64,000 nt of DNA. Origin: Neisseria sp. (GTDB taxonomy: Bacteria > Pseudomonadota > Gammaproteobacteria > Burkholderiales > Neisseriaceae). Shown one piece after another: positions 52,406 through 61,683 of this stretch (its first letter is position 1; each line of letters begins with the position of its first letter). The stretch covers positions 55,472-119,471 of the forward strand of contig NZ_JAUNHL010000001.1 in NCBI RefSeq assembly GCF_030523955.1. Direction: 5' to 3'. The notes under the pieces were generated by a model. The model was not told the DNA's origin. It was given only the letters and a program-made list of their open reading frames with translations, and made no database searches. The position numbers and the translations under genes were made by a program.

Positions 52406-53070
52406 TGCCCGATGTGCAAAACACCGCAGCAAACCCACCGCTAGCAGGCGCAGGGGAACAGGATTTGCCCACTGTTTCCCTCTCCGCCCTGCAACACTAT
52501 GCCTTCTGCCCGCGCCAATGCGCGTTGATTCACAACGAGCAGGCGTGGGCGGAGAACTATCTGACCGCGCAGGGGCGTTCGCTGCACGAGCGGGTGGATT
52601 CGGGCGAGCCGGAAACGCGCAAAGGTGTGCGCTTCGAGCGCAGCGTGCATGTGTCGGCGCAGCGGCTGGGCATCAGCGGCATTGTTGATATGGTGGAGCA
52701 CGATATTCAGACAGGCCGTCTGAAACCGGTGGAATACAAACGCGGCAAGCCCAAACCTGAGCCGTTCGACGAAATCCAGCTTTGCGCGCAGGCGCTGTGT
52801 TTGGAGGAGATGACCGGATCAACCATAGCCGAAGGCGCGCTGTGGTATATGCAAACCCGCCACCGTGTGCCGGTGGTGTTTTCAGACGGCCTTAGGGCGC
52901 AAACGCTGGCAGTTATCGCCCAAGTGCGCGAACTCTTGGCAAGCGGGCAAACTCCGCCGCCGGTGTACGGCAAACGCTGCAAAGCCTGCTCGCTGGTGGA
53001 GGTTTGCCAGCCGAAGTTGTTGGAGAAGGATCGGTCGGTGGGGTATGTGGCAGGGTTGTTTGGGGAATAA
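52405..53070 (+). CDS. cas4: CRISPR-associated exonuclease Cas4
   Basis: A 221-residue Cas4. Iron-sulfur cysteines: Cys35 and/or Cys39 (YAFCPRQC) with Cys192, Cys195 and Cys201 (CKACSLVEVC). RecB-like nuclease residues: Asp95 (IVDMVE) and the E-Y-K motif VEYKRGK. It trims prespacers and selects PAM-containing ends in type I-C adaptation. It looks intact. Two DUS occur inside the reading frame (near 52713 and 52880). Confidence 0.94.
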   Translation: MPDVQNTAANPPLAGAGEQDLPTVSLSALQHYAFCPRQCALIHNEQAWAENYLTAQGRSLHERVDSGEPETRKGVRFERSVHVSAQRLGISGIVDMVEHDIQTGRLKPVEYKRGKPKPEPFDEIQLCAQALCLEEMTGSTIAEGALWYMQTRHRVPVVFSDGLRAQTLAVIAQVRELLASGQTPPPVYGKRCKACSLVEVCQPKLLEKDRSVGYVAGLFGE

Positions 53071-53099
53071 ATAACATTTTTTATAATAGTGAGTTAAAG

Positions 53100-54344
53100 A
53101 TGAAATGTTTTTTGTGCGAAAAAGATAACGTTGAAATGTCATTAGAACATTCCATTCCACAGTTTCTTGGTGGAAAGAAGAGTGATGATAAATTTAAAAA
53201 ATTAAACTTATGTCGAGCATGTAATAGTGGATTAGGCACTCATGTGGATGCAAGATTTGCTCGCTCGTTCATAAATGCAATGGAGTTAAATGAGATTAAT
53301 GATGAAGTATTTTTTTGTCGATTTACATCTATAGTTTTTGAAGACGATGATGAAATTCATGACCTAATATCTGAAAATAGCCATATAGAAATGATGAGTA
53401 ATGATAAGTCGTTTGCATTTTGGGTTAAGGAAAATACTGAAGAATTTCTTGGCTTGGTAGGAGGTCATGCCCCCTTAAGCAAGAGCAAAAAATCCCAGTT
53501 ATTTTTATTTTTAACAAAAGAGCTAGACAAGGAAGAAATCCAGCAGTTATTAAAAAATATTATAATAAAATTTAAAGATTATAAGAAATTAGAGATTTTA
53601 CTTTGTATTGATTTTTTATGTGATTCAATTTCTGGTGAAAAGCAATTGGTTCTATATCGCGAGCAAATCAAAAATGAATTGGGTGTTAGAAATTTAAAGT
53701 TTATTTGGGAGTTTACTGAACAAGAAGCAAAAATAAAAGAAAGATTAAGTCCTTCGGCTGCAAAAAATTCTAATGGGTTTAAGTCAAGTTTATTGATTGA
53801 TTTAAATGATTATGTGCGTTTTTTGTCTAAACTTTATTTGGGTGTTTTATGTGGCTTTTTGGGGAGTAAGTTCGTTCATCATAATATTTCTACTAAGTTA
53901 ATAGAGATTATTAGAACATATTCTTCAAAATCAGTTTTACCTGATTATGATATGGGTCGATTCAAAATGCGTTTGAAGTCGGGAGAAAATAGTTTTTTCT
54001 TGTCAGAAAACAATGCAATTGTAATTGCTATTTTTCAAATAGAAAAAGATGTAATGGGCTACTTAAGTATTAATTGTAGCGAATTTGTATTAAAGATATG
54101 TGAACATAAAGACTTACCAGAAGAAGCAAGGCAACGCTTATATATTGGTTCTGCTTGTTGCAAAATACCTGAAGGAGTGGGTTTAATATTAAAATCAGAT
54201 GCTGAAAAATATGAAGAGTTTGATGTAAAAAAATTTCTTTTGAGTAAAACCATAAAAGAAAAATTTCCTCATATCTCTGAAGAACAAAAAAAGGAAATTT
54301 TTAAGTGTGTTAGTGGTCAGTTGGAAAATGTGGGCTTTGTCTAA
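53100..54344 (+). CDS. HNH-type zinc-finger/nuclease protein inserted between cas4 and cas1
   Basis: A 414-residue protein. The N-terminus is an HNH-like metal site: Cys3-x2-Cys6, Glu16-His17, then Cys38-x2-Cys41-Asn42 (CEKDNVEMSLEHSIPQFLGG, LCRACNSGLG). The remaining 370 residues are helical and lysine-rich with a possible hydrophobic stretch (SKLYLGVLCGFLGSKFV). The family resembles HNH endonucleases of restriction or abortive-infection systems, but I cannot name it. Very AT-rich compared with cas4 and cas1; the ATG at 53100 follows a possible -10 TATAAT at 53082-53087. Not a known component of type I-C loci. Confidence 0.75.
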   Translation: MKCFLCEKDNVEMSLEHSIPQFLGGKKSDDKFKKLNLCRACNSGLGTHVDARFARSFINAMELNEINDEVFFCRFTSIVFEDDDEIHDLISENSHIEMMSNDKSFAFWVKENTEEFLGLVGGHAPLSKSKKSQLFLFLTKELDKEEIQQLLKNIIIKFKDYKKLEILLCIDFLCDSISGEKQLVLYREQIKNELGVRNLKFIWEFTEQEAKIKERLSPSAAKNSNGFKSSLLIDLNDYVRFLSKLYLGVLCGFLGSKFVHHNISTKLIEIIRTYSSKSVLPDYDMGRFKMRLKSGENSFFLSENNAIVIAIFQIEKDVMGYLSINCSEFVLKICEHKDLPEEARQRLYIGSACCKIPEGVGLILKSDAEKYEEFDVKKFLLSKTIKEKFPHISEEQKKEIFKCVSGQLENVGFV

Positions 54345-54369
54345 CGTAATCTGCGGTAAAACCTTTTTC

Positions 54370-54404
54370 AGACAGGCATTGTCTATTTAATGCCTGTCTG
54401 AAAA
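54370..54404. terminator. inverted uptake sequences before cas1
   Basis: TTTTTCAGACAGGCAT and ATGCCTGTCTGAAAA outward-facing around a 10-base loop. It may end the HNH gene transcript. A separate TTTCAGACGGCCTAAA follows. Confidence 0.55.
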
Positions 54405-54486
54405 CAAGATGTTATTTTTCAGACGGCCTAAACAACAAGCCGTTCCAAAACAAAAGTGCGGTCAAAATCAAGGGAGTTTTTCAACC

Positions 54487-55500
54487 ATGCGCAAGCTGCA
54501 AAACACGCTGTATATCACCACGCAGGGCAGTTATCTGCATAAGGAGCGGGAAACGCTGGTGGTGGAGCAGGAGCGCAAAAAGGTGGCGCAGTTGCCGGTG
54601 CATTCCATCGGGCATATTTTCTGTTTCGGCAATGTGCTGGTGTCGCCGTTTTTGATGGGGTTTTGCGGCGAAAACAATGTGAATCTGGCGTTTTTTACCG
54701 AAAACGGGCGTTTTTTGGGGCGCTTGCAGGGGCGGCAGAGTGGCAATGTGTTGTTGCGGCGGGCGCAATACCGGCTGTCGGAGCACAATCCGGTGCCGAT
54801 TGCGCGGCATATTATTGCGGCGAAGATTCAGTCGGGCAAGCGGGTGTTGCAGCGGCGGCTGCGCAATCACGGCGATCAGGAGGAGGTGCAGGCGGCGGTG
54901 TCGGCGCTGAATTTTAGTTTGCAGCAGTTGAAGCGGGCGGAAAGTTTGGAGCTAATCCGCGGGATTGAGGGCGATGCGGCGGCGCGTTATTTCGGTGTGT
55001 TCCGCCATTTGCTGCGCGAAAACAGCGGTTTTGCCTTCGACGGCCGCAACCGCCGCCCGCCGCGCGATGGGGTGAATGCGCTGCTGTCGTTTGTGTACAG
55101 CATTTTGGGCAAGGACATCAGCGGTGCGCTGCAAGGCGTGGGGTTGGATCCGCAGGTGGGTTTTCTGCACGCCGACCGCCCGGGGCGCGACAGTTTGGCG
55201 CAGGATATTCTGGAGGAATTCCGCGCGTGGTGGGCGGACAGGCTGGTGCTGTCGCTGATTAACCGCGGGCAGATTAAGCCGCAGGATTTTGTTACCGAGG
55301 CGGGCGGGGCGGTGAATATCAAGCCGGAGGCGCGCAAGCTGCTGTTTCAAACCTTGCAGGCGAAAAAGCAGGAAAAGATTGTGCATCCGTTTTTGCAGGA
55401 AGAAGTGGCCGTCGGCCTGCTGCCGCATATTCAGGCCATGCTGCTGGCGCGGCATCTGCGCGGCGATTTGGCGGAATATCCGCCGTTTTTGATGCGTTGA
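54487..55500 (+). CDS. cas1: CRISPR integrase Cas1 (type I-C)
   Basis: A 337-residue Cas1, the usual length for type I-C (about 340). The N-terminal beta domain is MRKLQNTLYITTQGSYLHKE; catalytic residues are the Glu in RGIEGDAAARYFG, the His in VGFLHADRPGRDSLAQD and the following acidic pair in DILEEFR. It integrates spacers together with Cas2. I start at the ATG at 54487, behind GGGAG; codons upstream to 54409 are repeat-derived. Confidence 0.95.
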   Translation: MRKLQNTLYITTQGSYLHKERETLVVEQERKKVAQLPVHSIGHIFCFGNVLVSPFLMGFCGENNVNLAFFTENGRFLGRLQGRQSGNVLLRRAQYRLSEHNPVPIARHIIAAKIQSGKRVLQRRLRNHGDQEEVQAAVSALNFSLQQLKRAESLELIRGIEGDAAARYFGVFRHLLRENSGFAFDGRNRRPPRDGVNALLSFVYSILGKDISGALQGVGLDPQVGFLHADRPGRDSLAQDILEEFRAWWADRLVLSLINRGQIKPQDFVTEAGGAVNIKPEARKLLFQTLQAKKQEKIVHPFLQEEVAVGLLPHIQAMLLARHLRGDLAEYPPFLMR

Positions 55501-55564
55501 TTTTTTCAGGCAGCCATTCAGGCGGCCTTAATGCCTGTCTGAAAAATAAACAAGGGGAAATACT

Positions 55565-55858
55565 GTGTTGATGCTGATTACTTACGATATTGCTTTGGAC
55601 GACCCGCAAGGCCAAGCGCGCCTGCGCCGTATCGCCAAACATTGCCAGGACTACGGCGTGCGCGTGCAATATTCGGTGTTCGAGTGCGATATTGCGCCAG
55701 ACCAATGGGTTGTGTTGAAAGAAAAATTGTTGAAAACCTATAACCCCGAAACCGACAGCCTGCGTTTTTACCACTTGGGCAGCAAATGGCGGCGCAAGGT
55801 GGAACACCATGGCGCAAAAGCGGCGGTGGACGTGTTCCAAGACACGCTGATTGTGTGA
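55565..55858 (+). CDS. cas2: CRISPR-associated Cas2
   Basis: A 97-residue Cas2: MLMLITYDIALDD holds the conserved N-terminal Asp, and RVQYSVFECD is typical of type I-C. A GTG at 55565 with AAGGGG upstream is the best start; the ATG at 55571 is an alternative. It forms the Cas1-Cas2 integrase core and precedes the array. Confidence 0.94.
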   Translation: MLMLITYDIALDDPQGQARLRRIAKHCQDYGVRVQYSVFECDIAPDQWVVLKEKLLKTYNPETDSLRFYHLGSKWRRKVEHHGAKAAVDVFQDTLIV

Positions 55859-56048
55859 GTCGCTAACCTGCGGTGCTCATCAAAATGCGGGCAGGTTGGC
55901 GAAACGGGAAGGTTCTTTAACAATCAGGAACTTAGCAAAGCATGTATGGCGGGAAAAGGCTGTGCTATACTCGCTTTGCGCCTTTTTCGGCGACTTTGGC
56001 GATTTAGGGCTGTAGAAGCCTTGAGTAGCAAGAGTTTCCGAGGAGGCT
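55859..56048 (+). promoter_or_regulatory. CRISPR leader
   Basis: 190 bases between cas2 and the first repeat. An extended -10 box TGCTATACT lies at 55963-55971, oriented towards the array; GCGCCTTTTTCGGCGACTTT follows. As the last repeat at the other end is degenerate, this side is the leader end, where new spacers enter. Confidence 0.72.
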
Positions 56049-56952
56049 TCAGCCGCCTTCGGGCGGCTGCGTGTTGAAACTACATTGCTTGGAGCGGGCA
56101 CACATACTCAGGGAATCAGCCGCCTTCGGGCGGCTGCGTGTTGAAACGGTGCTTTTTCGTTCGTGGTGACGCTTAAATCACTTTCAGCCGCCTTCGGGCG
56201 GCTGCGTGTTGAAACAATACTGATGGTGAATGCCCTGCGCCTAAGCAAGTTCAGCCGCCTTCGGGCGGCTGCGTGTTGAAACAAATTTGAGTGGCATCAA
56301 AGAATGACGGGCAACCGTTCAGCCGCCTTCGGGCGGCTGCGTGTTGAAACGCGCGGCAAGATGCCGCCGGGAGCCGTAGGAAATTCAGCCGCCTTCGGGC
56401 GGCTGCGTGTTGAAACGATGAGGCATGCTATTGTTGGTACGCGGATAATTCTCAGCCGCCTTCGGGCGGCTGCGTGTTGAAACAAGCCAGACAATTTCAC
56501 AATTAAAATTTTTTGAGCTCAGCCGCCTTCGGGCGGCTGCGTGTTGAAACATGAAATCCACGCGCGGCCTTGTAATAACATCCGAATCAGCCGCCTTCGG
56601 GCGGCTGCGTGTTGAAACGGAGTATGCCCACCGCCGCGCCGCGTCTATTTTCCTCAGCCGCCTTCGGGCGGCTGCGTGTTGAAACTAGAGTTTATTGAGG
56701 AGGTTCTGCCGGGAGCGTCGTCAGCCGCCTTCGGGCGGCTGCGTGTTGAAACCCGGAGTTTGCGGCCGCCGTGGAGGCTGGCGATATTCAGCCGCCTTCG
56801 GGCGGCTGCGTGTTGAAACTATCTCAAAGTGAAATCGTCTTTAGTAAAAGAGTTCAGCCGCCTTCGGGCGGCTGCGTGTTGAAACACGCGTCGGCCTTTA
56901 ATGTTTTGGCTAAGGCTGGTTCAGCCGCCTTCGGGCGGCTGTGTGTTGAGAC
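56049..56952 (+). CRISPR. type I-C CRISPR array, 14 repeats and 13 spacers
   Basis: Repeats of 32 bases begin TCAGCCGCCTTCGGGCGGCT and end GCGTGTTGAAAC; the GCCGCC...GGCGGC palindrome forms the hairpin and the TTGAAAC end is typical of type I-C. Repeat starts: 56049, 56116, 56184, 56251, 56319, 56385, 56452, 56519, 56587, 56654, 56721, 56788, 56854, 56921. Spacers are 34-36 bases and all different. The last repeat has two substitutions (CTGTGTGTTGAGAC), marking the old, leader-distal end. All other repeats appear identical. I could not identify spacer targets by eye. Confidence 0.98.
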
Positions 56953-57026
56953 TAAGTTATCAAGAAAATATTTACAGCGACTCTAGGTAGTGTAGCCACA
57001 ATATCTAACACGGCTAAGCTCTGCAC

Positions 57027-58067
57027 TCATGTAAACCCGGCCGCCAATCTGGCCACAATCTGCGCCGCCGAACCCGTGCGCGCCAACGGAGCGTTTTGCC
57101 CCGCCCAGAAGGTGCTGAAATCATCCGAATCTTTTGCTTCGGCGGCTACTTTCAGAAAGCCGATGGCGGCGCCTGCTAAGGGAAAGGGTAATGCGGCGGG
57201 GTGGACAGCGCCTATTTCGTCTATCAGCCGGTTGGGGATGCCGCGCGCCATGCCGCCGCTCAACAGATTGGTGACCACGGTTGCTTCGGCGCGCGGGCTT
57301 TGCAGGGCGGTCCGGTGGGCGGGGCGGGTGTCGGCTTCGTCGGCCAGCAGAAAAGCAGTACCGGCTTGTACCGCGGCGGCGCCCAGTGCCATTGCGGCGC
57401 GTACGCCGGCGACATCGCTGATGCCGCCGGCGGCGATAACCGGTATATCGACCGCCCCCGCCGCTTGCGGCAGTAAGGCGAAGGTGCCGGTTTGGCGGGC
57501 GGCATCGTGGTTGAGGAACCAGCCGCGGTGCCCGCCTGCTTCCCAGCCTTGCGCAATCACCGCGTCGGCACCGTGGGCCGCCAGCCAGCGTGCTTCGGCC
57601 ACGGTGGTGGCGCTCGACCACACTTGTGCGCCCGTTGCTTTTACCGCTTGCAAAAGTTTAGCCTCCGGCAGGCCGAAGTGGAAACTGATGACCGCCGGCC
57701 GATACGTTTCCACTACTTGCAAAGCGGCTTCGTCAAACGGCTGGCGCCCGCTGTTTTGCGCAATATCGGCCGGGTTGATGCCCAATTCGTCGAAATAGGG
57801 CTGCAACAAGGATAGCCAGGCGGCTTGCTGTTCGGCGGAAACGGCGGGAGTGCGGTGGGCGAAGAAGTTGACGTTGTACGGCGCACCGCCGCTTTCGGCA
57901 TGCAAAGCAGCCAGCGAGCCGGCCAGTTGATCGGCAGACAACATCGCTGCCGGTAATGAACCGAGTGCTCCGGCACGGCACACTGCCGCCGCCAGCCGAA
58001 CGCCCTGTACTCCGGCCATCGGCGCTTGGATAATCGGATGTTTCAAATCGGATAATACGTCAATCAT
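57027..58067 (-). CDS. nitronate monooxygenase / 2-nitropropane dioxygenase family protein
   Basis: A 346-residue FMN-dependent TIM-barrel protein: HPIIQAPMAGV at the N-terminus, then QGWEAGGHRGWF (catalytic His in GGHRG) and PVIAAGGISD near the phosphate-binding site. It detoxifies propionate 3-nitronate or related nitronates. GAGGAG precedes the ATG at 58067; the longer frame to 58136 is not needed. Convergent with the CRISPR array. Confidence 0.9.
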   Translation of the reverse strand: MIDVLSDLKHPIIQAPMAGVQGVRLAAAVCRAGALGSLPAAMLSADQLAGSLAALHAESGGAPYNVNFFAHRTPAVSAEQQAAWLSLLQPYFDELGINPADIAQNSGRQPFDEAALQVVETYRPAVISFHFGLPEAKLLQAVKATGAQVWSSATTVAEARWLAAHGADAVIAQGWEAGGHRGWFLNHDAARQTGTFALLPQAAGAVDIPVIAAGGISDVAGVRAAMALGAAAVQAGTAFLLADEADTRPAHRTALQSPRAEATVVTNLLSGGMARGIPNRLIDEIGAVHPAALPFPLAGAAIGFLKVAAEAKDSDDFSTFWAGQNAPLARTGSAAQIVARLAAGFT

Positions 58068-58215
58068 GCGGCGGCTCCTCGATGGGGGAAATGGTGTTTC
58101 AGACAGGCATTGCATGGGTAGGGCTTGGTTAGCCAAACCGTGTTAAATGTTTTTCAGACAGGCATTTCATACAATATGCCTGTCTGAAAAGCAAACGGCG
58201 GCGTTTATTCCGGGC

Positions 58216-59148
58216 TTATTCCGACATTTTCAATACGCTCAAGCCGGGCAGGTCGGCAAAGCCGCGTTCGCGCACGATTTGGCAGAAATTATCGAGATAG
58301 GTTTTATCGGTATCCTCGCTGCGCATGGCCGCGTAAAGCTCGCTTTGCAGGCCTTGGCCGGTAATCGGCCGCGAAATCACATAATCTTTTTCCAGATAAG
58401 GCATTACCGTCCAATAGGGCAGGGCGGCGATACCGCGGCGGCTGGCCACCAGTTGGATAATAGCGATGGTCAATTCACTATGGCGGCGCGGCGGATTGAT
58501 GCCGGCAGGCAGCAGGATTTTGCGCAGTAAGTCCAGCATATCGTCGGGAACAGGATAGGTAATCAGCGTTTCATCGGCAAAATCCTGCGCCTCCCAAACG
58601 GTTTTAACGGCCAGCGGATGGTCTTTGGCGCAAATACCCACCATTTCATAGGCAAACAGCGGTTGGTAGGTGATTCCGGCTTGTGGTACGGCTTCGGAAA
58701 CAATCGCCAGATCTGCCCGGTGGGTCAGCAGCAGGCCGACCGGATCGGCCTGAAATCCGGAAACGATGTCGAGTTCCACCTGCGGCCACAACGGACGGAA
58801 CTCGCCCATTGCCGGCATCAGCCAGTCAAAACAGGTATGGCATTCCACCGCCAGCCGCAACTCGCCGGCCTCGCCTTCGATAATCTGCGCCAAATCGCGC
58901 TCGGCCGCCGATACCTGCGGCAGCAGATCGCGCGCCAGCCGTAGCAGTCGTTCGCCGGCGGGGGTAAAGCGCAACGGGCTGGATTTGCGCTCGAACAGCG
59001 GCGTGCCGTAATAGTTTTCCAAGGCGCGGATTTGGTGCGACAGCGCCGACTGGGTGAGAAACACGCGTTTGGCGGCCAGCGAAACGCTGCCGGTTTCTTC
59101 CAGAGCCAGCAGGGTTTTTAAGTGGCGCAATTCGATGATGGATTCCAT
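58216..59148 (-). CDS. metR: LysR-type regulator MetR
   Basis: A 310-residue LysR-family activator. The N-terminal HTH (LRHLKTLLALEETGSVSLAAKRVFLTQSALSHQIRALE) and the following LFERKSSPLRFTPAGERLL closely match MetR, which activates metE and other methionine genes with homocysteine as co-inducer. A metE gene starts at 63912 in this window but is not adjacent, unlike in enterics. Confidence 0.9.
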   Translation of the reverse strand: MESIIELRHLKTLLALEETGSVSLAAKRVFLTQSALSHQIRALENYYGTPLFERKSSPLRFTPAGERLLRLARDLLPQVSAAERDLAQIIEGEAGELRLAVECHTCFDWLMPAMGEFRPLWPQVELDIVSGFQADPVGLLLTHRADLAIVSEAVPQAGITYQPLFAYEMVGICAKDHPLAVKTVWEAQDFADETLITYPVPDDMLDLLRKILLPAGINPPRRHSELTIAIIQLVASRRGIAALPYWTVMPYLEKDYVISRPITGQGLQSELYAAMRSEDTDKTYLDNFCQIVRERGFADLPGLSVLKMSE

Positions 59149-59243
59149 AGCTGATTCCGGCCGCAGGCATTGCGGGATTAAAGATAAATGTGATTATAAA
59201 GGAAGCGCGGCACGGCCAAAACAGCAGGGGCAACCGTCGGCTA

Positions 59244-59386
59244 GAGACCTTTGCAAAATACCCATCTGCGGCGAATTTCTTCGTTGCGCGTTGCTCGCTC
59301 GTTTGCCTATCTATCTGATATGTCTGCACTCGCTGTGCTGCTACGCCTCGAACCTCATCCACATCTGGGTATTTTGCAAAGGTCTC
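59244..59386. repeat. GAGACCTTTGCAAAA-ended repeat
   Basis: A 143-base element with GAGACCTTTGCAAAA and exact complementary TTTTGCAAAGGTCTC at its ends. The interior reads as the reverse complement type of the element at 28905-29047 (TGCTACGCCTCGAACCTCATCC). It lies between metR and the BCCT gene. Confidence 0.88.
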
Positions 59387-59464
59387 GGCTATTTTGCCGC
59401 CCAATCCGTACTACTTATTAAGCATATTTTTATTAAATTCAACAAAATCAAAACTTTAATTCTG

Positions 59465-59473
59465 TGTTATAAT
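59465..59473 (+). promoter_or_regulatory. extended -10 promoter for the BCCT gene
   Basis: TGTTATAAT is a consensus extended -10 box. It predicts a leader of about 110 bases before the TTG start at 59592. The rest of the 59,149-59,591 gap holds the repeat above and AT-rich sequence. Confidence 0.6.
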
Positions 59474-59591
59474 GCTATCTTTCTCTAACATAATTTCGGA
59501 ACACATTTACATTCGAATTGCATAACCGCAGCATCGCATCACCCCGGAAAACCGACATGACACTCGCAAATAACCAAAAAAGGAGCCAACA

Positions 59592-61436
59592 TTGTCTGCA
59601 AACCGTTCTAACTCTTCTTCGCGGCCGACAGAAAACACCGCCGCTTATTCACCGTTAACCAAACGCCCCGCCACCACCTACCGGCACTTGGGGATGTTTG
59701 ATTCCGATAAAAATTTCAAGCAGCACACTTCCGATACCCCCGATACCCGTATCGACAAATTCACCTTTTTCGGTACGCTGTTTATCTTGGTAGCCGTTAC
59801 CCTGCCCTTGGTGGCCTTTCCTGAACAAGGCGCCGATTGGGTGGCCGCTACCAAAGCGTTCGTTACCAACAAACTGGGCGGCGCTTATCTGGCCTTCGGC
59901 GTGCTCTCGCTGGTATTCGTTACCTATATTTGCTGTTCCGATATCGGCAACATCAAATTGGGCAAAGCCGAAGACGACATCGAATTCAAAACCGGATCGT
60001 GGGCGGCGATGATGTTTTGCGGCGGCATCGGCGCCAGTATTCTTTACTGGGGCATTTTGGAATGGATGTATTACTACCAAGGGCCGCCCTTCGGCATTGC
60101 GCCCGGCTCGCCCGAGGCGATACGCTGGGCTTCTACCTACGGTTTGTTCCACTGGGGGCCGGTGGCTTGGGCGATTTATCTGGTACCGGCCATTTCCATT
60201 GCCTATTTCGCCCATGTGCGCAATTCGCCGATTTTGAAAGTCAGCCAAAGCCTGATGCCCTTGTTCGGCGAAAAATTCGCCAAGAGCAATTGGGGTAAAT
60301 TGGTCGATGTGTTTTTCGTATTCGGCATGATCGGCGGCGGCGCCACGACACTGGGCCTCGCCTCGCCGATGATTACCGAGGGCTTGCACGAATTGTTCGG
60401 CACGCCCAATACTTTGTGGGTACAACTCTCGGTATTGCTGGTTACCACCATGATTTTCGCTTACAGCGCCTATCAGGGCTTGCGCAGCGGCATCCAGTTT
60501 TTATCCAATATTAATTTTTACATGGCGATCGCCTTTTTGATTTTCGTTTTGGTATGCGGCCCTACTGTGTTTATTCTGAATACCGGCCTGGAAAGCCTCG
60601 GCCGCTCGCTCACCCAGATGGTGAGCATGATGACTTGGACGGAAGCCTTCGGCGAATTCGAGCAACACGGTTTTAAAAACACCCATTTCCCGCAAGACTG
60701 GACGGTGTTTTACTGGGCATGGTGGCTGGTATTTGCACCTACCATCGGTTTGTTTATCGCCAAGATTTCCAAAGGCCGCACCATCCGCCAAATGGCGGTG
60801 GGCTCCATCTTCTTCGGCTCGCTCGGTTGCGCAGTGTTTTTCATCGTATTGGGCAACTACGGCATGTATCTGCAATTGTCAGGTGCGCTGGATGTGGTTT
60901 CCATCCTCAATAACCAAAGTCCGAACGCCGCTATTTTCGCCGTACTCAAAACCCTGCCGATGGCCAAATTGGTGATTGCGGCGTTTATCTCGCTGGCAGT
61001 GATTTTCACCGCAACTACCTTCGACAGCATTTCCTATATTCTGGCCTCGGTAGTACAACACGAAGTAGACGACGAACCGCACCGCTGGAACCGCCTGTTC
61101 TGGGCGTTCACCCTGTGCTTTATGCCGGCGGTATTGATGTTTATCGGCGGGCTCTCCACGCTGCAAACCGCTTCCATCTTCGCCGGTGCGCCTTTGTTGC
61201 TGATCATGAGCCTGATCATGCTCTCCACCATCAAGGCAGCCAAATACGATTTGCATTACCAGCCCGATTATTCGCTGAAAACCATCCACATCGAAGAGTT
61301 GCCGGAAAACGCCCCGTGGGAACAGGGCGAAACCTCCGAAGCTCCCGAAGGATCGGTATTGGCGCAGCAGGCGGTTTACCGTGAAATCCGCGAGCAGCAA
61401 AACGGTAGCGGCAACGACGACGGCAATAAAAGCTAA
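59592..61436 (+). CDS. BCCT-family betaine/carnitine/choline transporter
   Basis: A 614-residue transporter with 12 expected membrane segments. BCCT motifs are clear: GGIGASILYWGILEWMYYY, STYGLFHWGPVAWAIY and the tryptophan-rich WTVFYWAWWLVFAPTIGLFIAKISKGRT. It imports a quaternary ammonium compound such as glycine betaine or choline for osmoprotection or catabolism. The start is a TTG at 59592 with AAGGAG seven bases upstream; the next Met in frame (59694) is weaker. The N-terminal 45 residues form a hydrophilic tail. Confidence 0.92.
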   Translation: MSANRSNSSSRPTENTAAYSPLTKRPATTYRHLGMFDSDKNFKQHTSDTPDTRIDKFTFFGTLFILVAVTLPLVAFPEQGADWVAATKAFVTNKLGGAYLAFGVLSLVFVTYICCSDIGNIKLGKAEDDIEFKTGSWAAMMFCGGIGASILYWGILEWMYYYQGPPFGIAPGSPEAIRWASTYGLFHWGPVAWAIYLVPAISIAYFAHVRNSPILKVSQSLMPLFGEKFAKSNWGKLVDVFFVFGMIGGGATTLGLASPMITEGLHELFGTPNTLWVQLSVLLVTTMIFAYSAYQGLRSGIQFLSNINFYMAIAFLIFVLVCGPTVFILNTGLESLGRSLTQMVSMMTWTEAFGEFEQHGFKNTHFPQDWTVFYWAWWLVFAPTIGLFIAKISKGRTIRQMAVGSIFFGSLGCAVFFIVLGNYGMYLQLSGALDVVSILNNQSPNAAIFAVLKTLPMAKLVIAAFISLAVIFTATTFDSISYILASVVQHEVDDEPHRWNRLFWAFTLCFMPAVLMFIGGLSTLQTASIFAGAPLLLIMSLIMLSTIKAAKYDLHYQPDYSLKTIHIEELPENAPWEQGETSEAPEGSVLAQQAVYREIREQQNGSGNDDGNKS

Positions 61437-61468
61437 GGGATTGCCTGTTTAAAGGCCGAACCCGCAAA

Positions 61469-61505
61469 ATGCCTGTCTGAAAAGCATTTTCAGACAGGCA
61501 TTTTC
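61469..61505 (+). terminator. uptake-sequence terminator after the BCCT gene
   Basis: TGCCTGTCTGAAAA and TTTTCAGACAGGCA around three bases, followed by TTTTC. Confidence 0.85.
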
Positions 61506-61683
61506 TTGATCCCTTATAAAAGTAAGCGGTCATCCCATTTTCATAAACCTTCACGCTATCTGCCATAAACTGAACAAACTTGGCACAACTTTAAACCCGC
61601 CTTGCAAAGCTTGGCTGTTCATCCGCGCCCGGCTAAACGATAATATATTCATCACACACATCTTAAACAAACCAACAAAATAT

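Noticed and set aside
55880..56986. Small ORFs overlapping the CRISPR array
   Set aside because: They only translate the repeats (PPSGGCVLK or STRSRPKAAE patterns) and have no independent support.
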